Assembly (NCBI GenBank): GCA_015501075.1
Contig: JADNYJ010000028.1
Location: 245,140 to 309,139 of the forward strand
DNA from: Gymnopilus junonius
Taxonomy: Eukaryota; Basidiomycota; Agaricomycetes; Agaricales; Galerinaceae
Direction of reading: 5' to 3'
DNA length: 64,000 nt
Shown here: piece after piece, positions 23,422 through 36,136 of the stretch
Layout of the letters: each line of letters starts with the position of its first letter
Numbering within the stretch: position 1 is the stretch's first letter
Notes under the pieces: generated by a model
What the model saw: only the letters and a program-made list of their open reading frames with translations
Told to the model about the DNA's origin: nothing
The model's database searches: none
Translations under genes and position numbers: made by a program

Positions 23422-25023
23422 ATGAAAGGCAATGAAGGAGCTCAAGGCCAACAAGCAGCCTTATCATCTGCAGACGATTCTGCACTTCAATGCAATAATC
23501 CTTACGAGGAGCTCGCGGTCGTCGAGGCGGAAGTAGAAACGGTGACCGCAACTTTGACAGGTCTCGTCCGCAAGCTCCACCTGCTGAAGGAACGCATCAA
23601 CGATCTCTACAGCCCCTTTGTCCGTCTCCTCCCTCCAGAAATCGTATCGGAGATATTTATTTTCTGTCTTCCCGTGTTCGACTCCACCGAAGAGTCACCG
23701 TCCTCTCAAGGCACTTCTACCCCACTCAGAATCGGAGCGGTGTGTAGTGCATGGCGGAGGATCGCATGGTCGACGCCAAGTATTTGGGCAACATTGGTCT
23801 TTCACCTCACTTCTTCGTTGAACATTGTGAATCAGACGATATTGTTGGAGGAATGGCTCTCGCGTTCAGGTCAACTACCCCTGTCTATTCGACTGTCCTC
23901 GTCGGAGGAAGTGTCGTGGGTTGGCATCAGTTCAGAAGGGATGATGAAGGTTATTGCGCAGCACGCCCCACGATGGCGACAGGTCGATATTCGCCTTCCT
24001 TCCGCTTGTTTTAGGTTCTTGCCTCCTTGCGATGACGCGGAGAACTTCCCACTCCTCCACTCGCTCACTTTGAAACCCCCAGGTGGGCAAGGCGACAGAG
24101 TTCACAAAGTCAATATTCCCGAGTCTCCTCAACTACGATATCTTTCCCTTTCTTGCCTCTACCTTCGATCTGTCGTCTTCCATTTCGAGGTCCTCACGCA
24201 TATCGACCTTGAATCTTTCTATATTGATGAAATTCTTGAAGTGCTTCGGCAGACCACCTCCCTTGTCCGCTTCACGACGAATAAAGTGCTGGGCGGGGAT
24301 GACAGACATGGGATCCCTAATGAGGCTATCATCCTGCCTTGTCTGGAGGTAATTGACATCCACAACGATAAGGGAACGGAGCTACCTCTGTTGTTCGATA
24401 AAATCTCGACACCAAAGCTCCGTTCTCTAACCTACACGGGCGAGAACCTCCAAGCGGCACCAGCAGCTGAGATAGTGGAGCTTGTAAAGCGGTCTGGGTG
24501 TTTATTACAGACACTCAACATCTCTAAAGCCCCGATTCGCGAGGAGCCTCTCCAAAATTTGCTAGCTGCCCTTCCATCTCTTACGTCCCTCTGTCTGATC
24601 ATGCCCATTCTTACGACACTGCGCCACGCGCCACTGACCGACGCCGTCCTCCAGACACTAGATCCTCAATGGGCCAGTGCCCATAAAGTCACTTGCTCTC
24701 TTCCCAAACTCAGAAACTTCACGTATTCCGGCGCGCAGGGGTTCACCTGGCCGACGATGTTGCGGGTCCTGGAATCACGACTGCCACCACCCGAAACTAA
24801 AGGCTCCTCCACCACCACTCAGCCTTTGGTTTCCACTGAGACTTCGCCCACAGTGTCTTCCATCAGGGACGTGTTTCTTTCTCTGGCGTTCATGACGCCT
24901 GAAGAGAATCTAGCATATCCTAGTCCGGACATGTCGGCCTTTGAATCCTTCCGTGCTAGAGGAGCAACTGTTGTCACCAAGACCACAATCCATGCAGAAG
25001 CTGTTGTCGAACCACCTGAATAA
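23422..25023 (+). CDS. F-box domain protein
   Basis: An intronless 533-codon gene. The F-box reads LLPPEIVSEIFIFC and VCSAWRRIAWSTPSIWATL, at about residues 70-130, after a coiled-coil-like segment (VEAEVETVTATLTGLVRKLHL). This is the same layout as the F-box gene at 9697, and the two are probably distant paralogues from the expanded Agaricomycete family. The rest is leucine-rich without clear repeat register and ends in a Thr/Pro-rich tail. Likely an SCF ubiquitin-ligase substrate adaptor; the substrate is unknown. The start codon is the first ATG of the open frame and precedes an acidic/Gln-rich N-terminus. Confidence 0.82.
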   Translation: MKGNEGAQGQQAALSSADDSALQCNNPYEELAVVEAEVETVTATLTGLVRKLHLLKERINDLYSPFVRLLPPEIVSEIFIFCLPVFDSTEESPSSQGTSTPLRIGAVCSAWRRIAWSTPSIWATLVFHLTSSLNIVNQTILLEEWLSRSGQLPLSIRLSSSEEVSWVGISSEGMMKVIAQHAPRWRQVDIRLPSACFRFLPPCDDAENFPLLHSLTLKPPGGQGDRVHKVNIPESPQLRYLSLSCLYLRSVVFHFEVLTHIDLESFYIDEILEVLRQTTSLVRFTTNKVLGGDDRHGIPNEAIILPCLEVIDIHNDKGTELPLLFDKISTPKLRSLTYTGENLQAAPAAEIVELVKRSGCLLQTLNISKAPIREEPLQNLLAALPSLTSLCLIMPILTTLRHAPLTDAVLQTLDPQWASAHKVTCSLPKLRNFTYSGAQGFTWPTMLRVLESRLPPPETKGSSTTTQPLVSTETSPTVSSIRDVFLSLAFMTPEENLAYPSPDMSAFESFRARGATVVTKTTIHAEAVVEPPE

Positions 25024-26514
25024 ATGTCAGGGTTGTAGGCGAGGCAGTCCTGACCGTTCTCAATTGTATTTTTATAGGTAAATACTCTACTTATGCGATT
25101 CTTATCCCTCACCCTGCCTTCTTGTTGTACTTACTTTCCTGGAACTTTCTTGCCAACTGCCAAGATGCAACTCTGTAGTCACTTGTATTTGTATGAACTT
25201 CTCTATACACCAAAGCAAACGAATTCGATCAGTCCAGTTATACATTTACCAGGCGATTCGATTTCGATTATTTTTTTAAAATGCTAATTCCGTTTCTAGC
25301 TAGCAGCATTCAGCATGGCGAAGCAGGCAGGAGAACGCAATGTGAGGAGAACACTCGGATATAACTTCCATAAACAGAAAATCGTGCGCCACACTCGATA
25401 ACTCTGCTGTATGCGGCCCCCTAGAACATTCAATCGAGATTCAAACAGAAGAATTTATATTCATGTTCAACGATTTTTTGGAACTTAATCGTCCGGACCA
25501 TGTACAATTTTTCATATATTCCCATTGGTAATAAAATTAGTTTTATCAAAATGTTAAAGAGAACTGAAAGCTTAGGTCAAATCGCTCCGAAAGTTGAACG
25601 GAAACAATGGGAGGCATCATATTAGAAGGGGACCAGGACTGTTGACATCTTCGCCTCTGCTAATCCCTTTTACACAGGCACCCTCGAGTTTCATCCCGGA
25701 TTTTCGGACCCTTTCTATTCCCATTTATAAAGAATGGGTCAGTAAGGGAAACCGAAAAGTTGAAGTGAAACATTCAAGTGCCCGATAGCTCAGAGGGGAG
25801 GTCATAGCGCATGTGGAGATGACGGACAATACCGTAAAGCAGGCGCTGGCGAAGCTTCCGACTCGGAGAGGAGGTGAGTCCGCGTAGGGGTGTACTCAAT
25901 GAGAATGAACGCTGAAGCATACCTACGAAAAGAAGATGAAAGTGGGCGTCAAATGTACGCCTCCGACAACAAATTTTGGGCGCTTTTATACCTTATCTGA
26001 AGATGGTCAATGCGAAAATTTGAGGCGACTTTCCACTCCAGTGAGAACAAAAAAGGGAAAGGTTAAACTGATCGGCTTGATTACTTCGACCAGTAGCAAA
26101 GAGCACTTGGATCAGTTAATATGGTGGTACTTTAACAAGACTCTAGCTTCGCTTCGCTTTGACCAAAGATGTCCAAACATAATGAGAGGAACAAGAGGTG
26201 GGCCGCAAAAGGGGGAAGAGTACATAGAGTATATTCTCCTGGTAAGTCATTTGCACGGGGGTCTTTTATACGCAGACGGAATATTTATTGATTCTTCATG
26301 GTAATCTAATGGACAGCATAATTACAACTGGAATAGTAACGAACGCACTTCTTCTTGTGATCTCTTGATTTTTACTTTTATTTTTACTTTTTCACGCTGT
26401 AGGTGGCTGCCACTTGACTGGCCTTCATCAGCACAACAGACAGAATGATAGTTGTGCCTGTGATTAAATCTGCTCAGAAAGGAAGCATGTCCAATGAATC
26501 AATATCTTACCAGC
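25024..26514. other. intergenic, AT-rich
   Basis: One moderate frame (25936-26304, +, 122 codons) has no recognisable motif and atypical composition. The rest carries frequent stops. It includes the region just past the stop of the MFS gene, where what looks like its lost last exon can still be read (see that gene). Confidence 0.35.
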
Positions 26515-28417
26515 TTACACTCCAACTAGATGAAAACTGTGCTTATGATTGACAATTGCACCAGAAATTGGGGGACCAGCCAGGGCACCTGGTGACGAAA
26601 ATCTAAACATAATACCAGAAAGTATCTCCGGATCACGTACCGAACGCCGTGATTGACATCAAGACGCCTGCCCGTCGTCCCAAATCTTTCACTGAACCGA
26701 GGGATGCCACCCCCACAGGGAAAAGGGAAACAAATGCGCCCGACGATATGCTTCAAAAATAAATAGCATAATTGAGAATCAATATCTCTGCAATGGCGGT
26801 AAAGAACAACATACCCATATATGCACGTTACTGCATAGAGCCCTTGATGAGATGTGATGGAAGGCCAAATGTAGGTGCAAATAGCGGCGATGGAGGTAAA
26901 TATAATCAAGGTATTGACGGCTCCATATTTGAGGGCGAGTATACCACTTCCGAAGCGACCGATAGAAGATATTGCATTGTAAATAGCTACAAGGTCAAAG
27001 GCCTGGGATGTAGTGAACCCAAGTCCTATGGCGCTCACACCGAGGAATGTCAGGACTGGGATGCGACATCAGACCAGAAGTATGATATATGATAATAGTC
27101 ACACATACTTACAAGTGTACAGCCCCAAAAATGACACGAAGGTACCCATAATGTAAAAAGTGAATGGCGCATTGAACAGGCCTTTGAAGTTAAGCAGCTT
27201 TGCAGTTTTGTTTGAGGGAGGAAGATGAGTAAACATTGTCTTTTGGAGTTGCGTGTCAATCTCTTATTGCAAAAGAGCAGCTAATGAGGGAGAAATACCA
27301 TGTTTGCTACAATGAACATGACCAGATTAATAAACCCCATGGCACGCAATGTCCAGGGGAACTTAGAAATTAAAATATTTAGATCAGCTTTTTTTATAGG
27401 TTTTAATTATTTACCCGACTCTTGGCAGGAGGTTCTTGAACATGACAGGAAATATTACCCCTCCAACTGAGACACCAACGCTCATGACACTGAATGCAAC
27501 TGGCCTTTTTGTCCTAACTAGGAGAGAAATGAGAAAAAGTATGGGTTGACCATAGTAATACCACGCTTACACCATTGAGAAGTGCATGCAATACAGGGAA
27601 CATAAATGAGGCCACAAGCCAACTATATGTGAGAGGGTTAAATGAGGTAGCGAGAGGGGAAAAATAAGTGCCTACCCCCAAAGCCAGACCTTGGCACAGT
27701 AAAAATTGCCAATAATGATTGCACTCTGCGATTAAAAAGTTGGAGACAATGAAAAGGATGCTTCCGATAGCGAGAAGGTGACGGAAATAGCCTGCATCAA
27801 AGAGGCGTCCTGCAACTATGCCCTGCAGGCAAAATCACTTAGCAGTAATAGTAGATCAAGATGAGCAGAAACTAACCGGGAGAAAGATCAGAGAGGATTG
27901 TAACGACCCGATCCAAGCGCTGCAGCAGGCCGTTCAGCTTCTAGTCTAATTGGGATGTCCTACAATAGCTTACATATCAGACGGAGTGGAGGAATTTAGG
28001 GTCACTTGTTCATAGTAAGCCTGGAAAGTCTGAAGAAGTAATCCCTATAGTTAAGTTGAAAAAATCATTGTTAAATTCACGTACACTCCAGGACAAGATG
28101 AAGCCGAAAGTGGAAAGTGAGAGACAAAAACCCTGTAAGAAATGAGTGATGTCTAATTTTCCATGAAGAAACAACTACAAGGCCTCAGGGCTTACCCCAA
28201 CAACAGACATCCATCCCCAGAACGTGCCTTCTGGAAGTAACTCTTCCTTTTCCAGTTCATCCTCCGCTCGTGAACCTTTTTTTTTGGTAGGCATTGTTTG
28301 GGCCTCCTGTTCTTTTGGTGTGATGGAAGAGGTTTCAGAGTCCGTCTCCGCAAACAGATTGGGCGACATGTATGCACTAAGTGGAAAAGTTCTCCTGGAT
28401 GTTGTTGAAGCAGTCAC
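26515..28417 (-). CDS. MFS transporter, monocarboxylate-permease type, early stop
   Basis: A multi-exon major facilitator of the fungal monocarboxylate-transporter (MCH-like) type. The N-terminal cytosolic segment is acidic (KEQEAQTMPTKKKGSRAEDE), then LLPEGTFWGWMSVVG, LQTFQAYYEQVTLNSSTPSD, a helix with AGRLFDAGYF, the middle helices, and GLGFTTSQAFDLVAIYNAIS with SIGRFGSGILALKYG. Late helices give GAFVSLFPVGVASLG, then LGRRAGVLMSITAFG and ALAGPPISGAIV. A TAA at 26515-26517 ends the frame just before the last helix. Beyond the next intron the expected sequence (TGTTIILSVVLM) is still readable on the minus strand near 26450, but canonical splicing keeps the stop. So the protein probably lacks TM12. 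The transported substrate is unknown. Confidence 0.72.
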
Positions 28418-29711
28418 GAAGTTGGCAGGCAGTTGGGCAATTACTAAGGAAGCACCTCCTACTTATATCAATTTTCTGCGACTCCAGATAACAGTAAGGC
28501 TGTCCAAGGGCATCAGAGGAGGCTGAGACGTGATGCGGCATTGTCTCCGGAGAACGAGCACACGAGAACGTAGATCCTTTGGCCAAAAATACCATGAAAA
28601 AGATGATGACGATACGCTCAAACCAAGTATTAAAGTCGGCCTGAGTCGGCTGAGTCTTATCTCCTAATGGACAGTATGCACTTAGTCTCAAATTAGACGA
28701 ATATGTACAACTCGACAGTGCCCAAGCAGTGCCCTTGCCCCTTGAATCGAACAGATTTTGATTCTTGGAATTGTGTCTTTATATCATACATCAGAATCAT
28801 TCTGAGAAAAGGACTATGAAATGGAACCATCTACTTCCTGATCGTTGAATGACACAGCAGGCAAGGGACGAATGCTTACTTTGTCGCCGTCCTGCAAGTG
28901 TGTGTCGTTACTAAATTTGAAAAATACCTACATCAAATTCTCTACAGCCGGTCTTCCATTTTTATTGGGGTCTTTGGACTTCTCTTCTTCTCCTTGATTT
29001 TCTTGCATAAATAATTCAAGGGACTTACACTCAAAGTGGCTCATCACCTTCGTGGAGTAAGTGGACTTCAAGTTAATTAATTGAAGCTATATTTAGAGTA
29101 GTACAGCCATACGGGCTGGGCGAACTTCGGCAATGCAGTTGGCGGTGAAGATCATATATAGCAAAAAAAAAATCTTTGGTGCACAAGCTGAGTGAAATCG
29201 GTCAAAGTGAATTGTCAGCACCGAGTCTGAATATGTCTCAATACGCTTCGCCAGTGCCACATTCAAGGGGACTCAAAAACTATGGAAAGAAAGAAGCGCT
29301 CATCATATTTGTCACTGATATCGAATATCGCTTCCAATTAATCCATGTGCCAAATTTCCGCAAATTTGTGGCTTCCGGGATCGCCAGAGGACTTTCAAAG
29401 ATGATGGATAATACTTGGTTAAGTAAGTAGCTCGCATGTATCGGCATAATCTTGGGGGCAATGGTGTGTGTAACACTATGTCAAATGCGTCACCTTAATG
29501 TGATGGATTCAATCAAGGTTCAAGTTTCAATCTCTGAGGTTAAATCATTCGTCAACGTGTCCATCACCCCAGGGCAATGGTGTGTCTATACTTTCTCAGT
29601 GATGGTGTAGGTTATCGGTGCAGTACTTAATCGTAGCAATGGGTGAATGGCACCTTACATTCCATCTCTCTCACTTGAAATAACTTCTGGTGTTGAAGTA
29701 TAGCGCTCAAC
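28418..29711. other. intergenic between divergent transporter and P450
   Basis: Leader and promoter space for the MFS gene (-) and the P450 (+). A short motif GGGCAATGGTGTGT occurs twice (about 29456 and 29572). The frame 29176-29430 shows no motif. Confidence 0.4.
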
Positions 29712-31784
29712 ATGCTCATGCCTTTTGTTCTGTGGACTGCCGGCCTCGCTATTGTATTTGCGGCCAGTAGTCTCGTGCGAAGGCGGTTCATTACAGGTGT
29801 CTCTGTTCCAAAAGGTACGGAAAATCTCGCCTAATACAATTGTTGCTAAGTAAATTTGCGATACAGGACCAAAGGGATATCCCTTTATCGGAAATATCTT
29901 TCAGATCCCATGTAAAGATCCCTTTAAGACTTATAGTGAATGGTCTAGAATATATGGTAAATCTCCTCCTTCTTTTTGATGTCTTTTCTATCACTGAAAT
30001 TTTGAAATAGGCCCCATGGTCTACATGCATGTTTTCGGACAAGAATTTGTCGTCTTGAATTCTTTAGAGTCCGTTATTGATCTGTTCGAAAAGAGGTCAT
30101 CAATATATAGCACTCGGCCTCGTCTGGTTAGTGTTCTTTTCTATAGGACAAATCTTTACTCAAGCGCAGCAAGGTTATGGCAGGAGAACTTGTCGAACGG
30201 GCCCAAAATTCAGTCATATTCATGAAATATGGCCCTCGCTGGAAAGCATGTAGGAAAATTATGCATGGGTGGATGAACCATCGTGTTATATCGCAATATA
30301 ATTTCCTTGTGGAAAGGAACGCCGGACATTTTCTGTGGAAGCTTCTGCATTGTCCGGGAATATTTTCGCATCATATAAAAGTGTAAGGATACATGCCACT
30401 CTTCGAGATTACTACTGAACCATATTAAATCAGTAATGCTGGATCATTAATCTTGAAGCTTGTCTACGGCATTGAGCCGCTCCCTCACGGGGATCCGTGG
30501 ATCGGCATGTCCGAAAAGCTCAGCAAGATCACAGGAACAGTCTCCGAACCTACGAGGTGGCTGGTTAACTCATTCCCATTTCGTAAATAAATCCCTGCTA
30601 TATCCTCTCCAGGCGTTACTGACCAGCTTTTAGTGCGCTACATGCCTATGTGGATGCCAGGTGCACACTTTCTGAGATATGCGGAGTCTTCAAAAAGAAT
30701 CTGCGGGGACATTTTAAGACTTCCATATGATCAGTTGTCGAAATGATGGTATGTAGGGTTTGTTACCGTTCCTTTCCTTCATCTTTAACACTGTTCAGGA
30801 TAAAGGCACTGCCGAACCAAGCTGGACCCTAGAGTTCCTTCAACAAGATGCTAGAACGCCCAAGACATTGGAAGAAATAGCCACACATCAGAGTGCAGCA
30901 GGCACTCTTTACGCAGGTGAGTAGATTTTAGTTCTTGACAGGGTTTTCATCTGACGTTGTACTTCAGGTGGTGTCGATGCAGTGAGTCAACTGTTTTATG
31001 GAGAACAAAGAAATTGATAAAAGTTTAGATGGTGGCATATATCCGCACCTTTTTTCTCGTCATGGTACTCAATCCAGATGTTCAAAAAAAGGCTCAAGCA
31101 GAAATCGACGCAGTCGTCGGCTCAATGCGTCTCCCCAATATGAGTGACAAACCTCACCTGCCTTACATCAACTGCCTCATTAAAGAAGTTTTTCGAATCA
31201 ACGCCATCGTCCCACTGCTGCCGCATAGTCTTGAACAAGACGACGTTTATAAAGGTCACCATATCCCAAAGGGAGCATGGGTAATAGCCAATATGTGGGC
31301 CATCTTTAATGACCCATCTATATATCCGGAGCCGGAAAGGTTTAATCCCCAGCGTTTCGAGGCTAGGCCAGGCCACCCACCAGAAATGGACCCGTCTCGT
31401 TATGCTTTTGGAATCGGTATGGGTCGCAGGTAAGTTTTGACCAAAGTCATTTGCTCAGTCAAAAAGAAATACCCATTACTTCAGGTTCTGCCCTGGGTAT
31501 CACTTGGCGATGGCCTTCATCTTTGTAAACGTTACCCAGATACTGTCAACTTTCAGTACTTCTCCCGAGTTGGATAAGGATGGCAATGAGATTATACCAC
31601 CACTTAAGTTCGACTTCGGACATTTGACATCGTAAGTTGCATTGTAATCCTATCTATGCCAAAGTCACTGACAGGTAATAATAGCAAACCAAGTGACTTT
31701 AATTGTATCATCAAACCAAGGACGCCAGAGAGCTCTCACCTAATTGACTCCCTCGTAGAAATTGACTCAGAAGGTTTTTATTGA
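29712..31784 (+). pseudogene. cytochrome P450, probably disrupted
   Basis: P450 of the group often annotated O-methylsterigmatocystin oxidoreductase-like in mushrooms. Seen in order: anchor LWTAGLAIVFAAS; the proline hinge PKGPKGYPFIGNIF; YGPMVYMHVFGQEFVVLNS; YGPRWKACRKIMH (C-helix WxxxR); the K-helix IKEVFRIN (ExxR); WVIANMWAIFNDPSIYPEPE; FNPQRF; and the heme loop FGIGMGRRFCPG. Three faults appear. The frame ends in TGA at 30744-30746 (LPYDQLSK*), while the continuing frame (VVEMM joined to DKGTAEPSW) is offset by one base. The I-helix reads AGGVDA|MVAYI, lacking the usual Thr. The heme loop carries two more residues than F-G-x-G-R-R-x-C. The terminal exon still reads to EIDSEGFY. It could be functional if the frameshift is a sequencing error. 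Confidence 0.7.
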
Positions 31785-32050
31785 TCTTTCTCCACCGCTT
31801 CACCTCTACCCCTTTTATGGTGTAGCCAAGTTAATGGCAGTATTCGAACGCGTCAGATGCGCAATGATCTTCTATTCATTGAGTGTCTATTTTTTGTTGA
31901 GAGCAAGCATTATGTTATTCGAAATCAAAATTCATTTTCGGAAGTGAGAGGGAGAGACCCGTCGTCGTCTGGCCGTGAATAAAAACAGATCGAATGCAAA
32001 CGATTGTTCTGGGCGGAGTTCATTGGGCAATATACATCCTATGGATAATT

Positions 32051-33304
32051 TCATACGTCCCGAACAATACTCAAGCCGGAAGTCTCTACGCAAGCATAAC
32101 TTGTAGACGACATGCAAATGTCTGGCTGTTTTAAGAAATGGGAGTAACGAAGTGATAAGAGACACACCTGCTTTGTCAAAAGTGATGTCCAGTCGTTCTC
32201 CAGCTCGAGAGATGGAATGGTCCATCGAGTATTAGTGCCGTCGTAGCTAGCACTTTCAATCAAGCCAGCGCCTGTCGCTTTCACGGCAACTTCGAAAGCT
32301 GCTGAACACAGGATATACTGGATTGAGACTCGCAAGCCTTGGAGAACGATATGCATTCCCGCGCTGTTGAGGCTATGAGATTGTTAATAAGGGAAGGAGA
32401 ACACTATACCAGATTTTGTTGGGGGTACGCCTGCCGGAAATCATGAGTGAACTAGCGGTCTATAGCGCGTGAGACTGTGGCCGAAGCTGTACTAATACAT
32501 TTGCCGGGAAAGAACTGTTTGGCATCGGTTTCCTCTTTAGCCAATGACGGAAGGCCAGATACGCCAGACAGGCGATGACTGCAGCGAGTGTCCCTATTAA
32601 CTTGGATCCGATAACGGAGGTTTCTTGTTCAACCTGAGGCAGAGAGGATAAGTGAAATCAGAAATGAGCAGAAGCAAACAGCGACTCGATACGCACCACA
32701 GAAGTAAACGGGGACAGAATTGGGATCGTAAAATGAGAAGCTCCAATTGCAGACCACCACCTTTCGTGTTGCTTATGCTGCATGAGCATTGAATGTCGAG
32801 TATAATGCGTTGCCAGATAGATTATAACTGCTATCAGCAGGATGATAAGCAGTGCAAGGACAAACTATCTCATACTCAAAAACCTCTCAAGTAGAATGAA
32901 AAAAGATAAACGAACCAAGAGCTTTTCCAGAGCCGCATGTTTTTCTCTGTATTCTTGCGCGAGCATTTTGAACTCGCGCTAGGTACCTTCTGATCAATTC
33001 AAACTCCATTAGATCCGAACCAAGAACTCACCTCTTTTTTGAATTCCTGGACATGTTCCAGGCGCTTTACCTCCTCCTTATGGTTCTCTTGAGCTACAAG
33101 AAGAGCCTCTGCTTTCAAAGCGCGAGTTGCCCAATATTGTTCTGCCACAGTCAATGGTTGCATTTTCATTGCTGCGCTTGCTGATTCGATATCGACGTGT
33201 AGATTGGACGGAGAATTGTGAGACTGAATACGGCCGAGAGTGGATGAAGCAAGAGCCATGGTGGCCGACATGGGCTGCTGTTTCTTTAACTTGCTCGACG
33301 ACAT
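32051..33304 (-). CDS. small membrane protein with coiled coil, unknown function
   Basis: A multi-exon minus-strand gene. The first exon (33304 to about 33030) starts MSSSKLKKQQPMS and ends in a charged helical segment (VAEQYWATRALKAEALLVAQ, then EVKRLEHVQEFKKE). The next exon continues FKMLAQEYREKHAALEKLL, so the coiled coil spans the intron. Two hydrophobic segments follow (FVLALLIILLIAVIIYLA and LIGTLAAVIACLAYLAF), linked by HYTRHSMLMQHKQHERWW. The last exon (32356-32051) reads GMHIVLQGLRVSIQYILCS and is weakly hydrophobic. I do not recognise the family. Conserved-looking frame and splice sites argue for a real gene. The topology suggests two membrane passes with a cytosolic coiled coil. 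It sits between two P450s on the opposite strand. Confidence 0.55.
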
Positions 33305-33610
33305 GGTGGACGGCGTTCACAGGGCATAATGTTTAAACCGTACAGCCACAATACGCGTCCGCACGCACATGTGCACGTGATAATAGTGATAATAAAACCG
33401 GCATAATTTTACCGCATGCCAGCCTGTGCTAGCTTGACATCAGAATTTAATCTATTCTTGTCCTAGCAGTGTCCAGTGTTAAGTATTTCTCCCATCCACA
33501 GGCGCAGCGTGGATATTGTTAGGATATAGCAGGCTGTGTCTCACGGAATAAGCCCGAGGAAGTGGGTTGTTGACATGAGAGATGCTTTAGGTCCTTGTCA
33601 CTTAACCGTC

Positions 33611-36136
33611 ATGTTGCAGGGAATCCCTTTGCTTGTCGGCACTTTCGGTTTGCTCTATGTCGTTAGATTGCTCGTGTCGTGGTGGAATGGAGTTCGCTCA
33701 ATCGGGTACGTCGCTCTCTGAATCACTGTTTTTCGTCTCTAACAGCGCCCATGCATTTCGACAGTAATCTGCCTGGTTATCGCACATTATTCTCGCATTA
33801 CGGGATCGTCTCGAGAATTCTACCGAGAATTCCCTTCGTAAATCCTGGAAGTAATAGTTTCTTCGAAGACAAACATTCCAGTAAGAGGCTATTTTCGCCG
33901 GGACCTCTAGGATTAGTCATATTGCGATTCCACAGGTTTTCAGGCTGCGGGATGGGATATGATCTCTGTCGTATGTGCCGTTGTACTTTCTCATCGCTAG
34001 TATATTGACAATACCATCCCACATAGGTTTCTGCCCTTCCGCAAACCCTCGTAGCAGTCAGCATTGCGGACGCTAAGGCAGTAAAAGTGTGTTTTTGTTT
34101 CAGTCACGTCACGAACTCGCGCTGAATATTGTACAGGAAGTTATATCCGCTAGAGCTCGTTTTCCTAAGCCAGTTGCTCAGTATAAAGTGTTGACATTCT
34201 TCGGCCGGAATATTGTGGCTTCAGAAGGGGACGAGTGGAAGAGGTATAGGAAGATTACCGCCCCAGCCTTTTCTGACGTGCGTCCTATTGTTCCTTTACC
34301 TGTGTGCCTCAAATTTCTGAACGAACCTTCAGCGTAATAACAAACTTGTCTGGGATGAGACGGTCAAAATCATGAATGATTTGTTTACTGAAGTCTGGAT
34401 GGACAAGGACGTCATTACTGTTGACCACTGTGTAGACATCACCCTTCCAGTTACGTTTTTTCTCTTCTTTATATGTGGCAGAGATCACATTTCCTAATAT
34501 TCAACATCTTCTCTCAGATTGCCCTCTTTGTCATCGGCGTCGCGGGTAAGCAGTGTCGCAGTCATCACATGCCTTACCATGCTCAACGATTTATTAGGAT
34601 TCGGGAGGAGAATATCCTGGCATGACGACGTTGTTATACCTCCTGGACACACTATGACATACAAAGATGCTCTCCATATCGTATCATCCGACGTCTTCTT
34701 CAAAGTCTTACTGCCCGACTGGGCATTATCAAACCTCGGACCTCGGATGAAAAATATCAAGACGGCCTTTGATGAACTGGAGGTATGTTAGACATCCACT
34801 TAGGAGTGTTTACTTCTTTGACTAAGTAGTTCTATTCTCCAGCAATATATGAGAGAAATGATTCGCGACCGTCAGAATTCGGAAAAAGTAGAACGATATG
34901 ACTGTTCTCCAGTCTTTTGGACGCAAATAACGACGACCTTGAGGCCAATAGATTGTCAGAAAGTGAGCTTATAGGTGAGTTTCTCAGGTTTCAATTTACC
35001 TCAGGTAACTTCAATAGTTGCGATGACAGGCAATATCTTCATTTTTCTCCTGGCTGGCCACGAGGTGAGTTAGAGCGAGGTAAGAGGATATGGCGTCGAC
35101 TGATTGATGTCATTTAGACGACTGCGCATACACTGTGCTTCGCTTTCGCTCTGCTTGCCCTTCATCCTGAAGAACAGGATAAATTGTTTGAACAGATCAA
35201 GTCACTTTTACCTGAGGACCGCTTTCCGGTTTTTATCCGGCAGTCTGTTGAATTCCATCTCATACTAACGTCTACTCTGTTTCCAGACATATGAGGAAAT
35301 GCCTCTGTATACGTACTCGATGGCGTAAGTCGAACTCCTTACCTTCGTCAGTGTTCCGGTCCTAAATAAAAGCAACTCGCAGTGTGTTCAATGAGACCCT
35401 CCGTCTATTCCCTCCTGTAATCCCATTTCAACTTTTACTTCTTGGTTCAATGTATTGAATTTTGTGTAGGTGGTCAACATTCCGAAAGTCAGCGCGGAGG
35501 ACACCGTTCTGACTGTCGGTAATGCCTTCGGTGAGAAGAGGACTGTCCCTATTCCTAAGGACGCTCGTGTGTCCGTTAATACTCCTGGACTACACTATAA
35601 TCGTATGTAGAATCGCCCAGATATACATCATATTGACCAGAGCTTACCTCATTATAGCACGGTATTGGAAAAACCCCGAATCCTTCCAACCTGCACGTTT
35701 CCTTGAACCAGACTGGCCTCGCGATGCTTTCCTTCCTTTTAGCGCGGGTAAGATGGCATCTTCCTCCATCCTGTCTCTACTTTCTGACCAAGATTTCCTG
35801 GTGCTAGGTGCCCGTGCTTGTCTAGGCAGAAAGTCAGATTTATCTCTAGATTACCTTCCCGCTTGAACTAAAATTTGCTTTCCACCAAGGTTTTTCGAGA
35901 CAGAGGGAATCGTCGTTTTGACCATGCTTGTTTCCAAGTACAAGATATCGCTGAAAGATGAACCGGAATTTGCGGGAGAATCTGTGGCGCAATGCAAGGA
36001 GAGGATTTTCAGGACCCACAATGGATTGACACTTACGTGAGTGCATTACGATTGTAGTTGCATTTATCATTCCTCTCTGAATCGCTCATCATCCAGACCG
36101 ATCCGCGTCCCACTTACTTTTACTCGACGTTCTTAA
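33611..36136 (+). CDS. cytochrome P450 monooxygenase
   Basis: A complete P450 with many introns. N-terminal anchor MLQGIPLLVGTFGLLYVVRL; then NLPGYRTLFSHYG; VLTFFGRNIVASEGDEWKRY leading to RKITAPAFSD; the I-helix IFIFLLAGHE|TTAHTLCFAF, with an intron between Glu and Thr; the K-helix FNETLRLFPPV; VNIPKVSAEDTVL; YWKNPESFQPARFLE; and the heme loop PFSAGARACLGRK with its Cys ligand. The end is VPLTFTRRS. All signature residues (AGxET, ExxR, FxxGxRxCxG) are present. The last intron seems to use a GTCAGA donor and an AAG acceptor to join GRK|FFETEG. An earlier in-frame ATG at 33575 is possible; 33611 gives a standard anchor. It resembles the P450 at 6799 in I-helix and C-helix wording more than its damaged neighbour. 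Confidence 0.88.

Noticed and set aside
25783..25860. tRNA-like words (GATAGCTCAGAGG) after a possible acceptor
   Set aside because: No T arm, anticodon stem or acceptor stem can be formed at the required distances.
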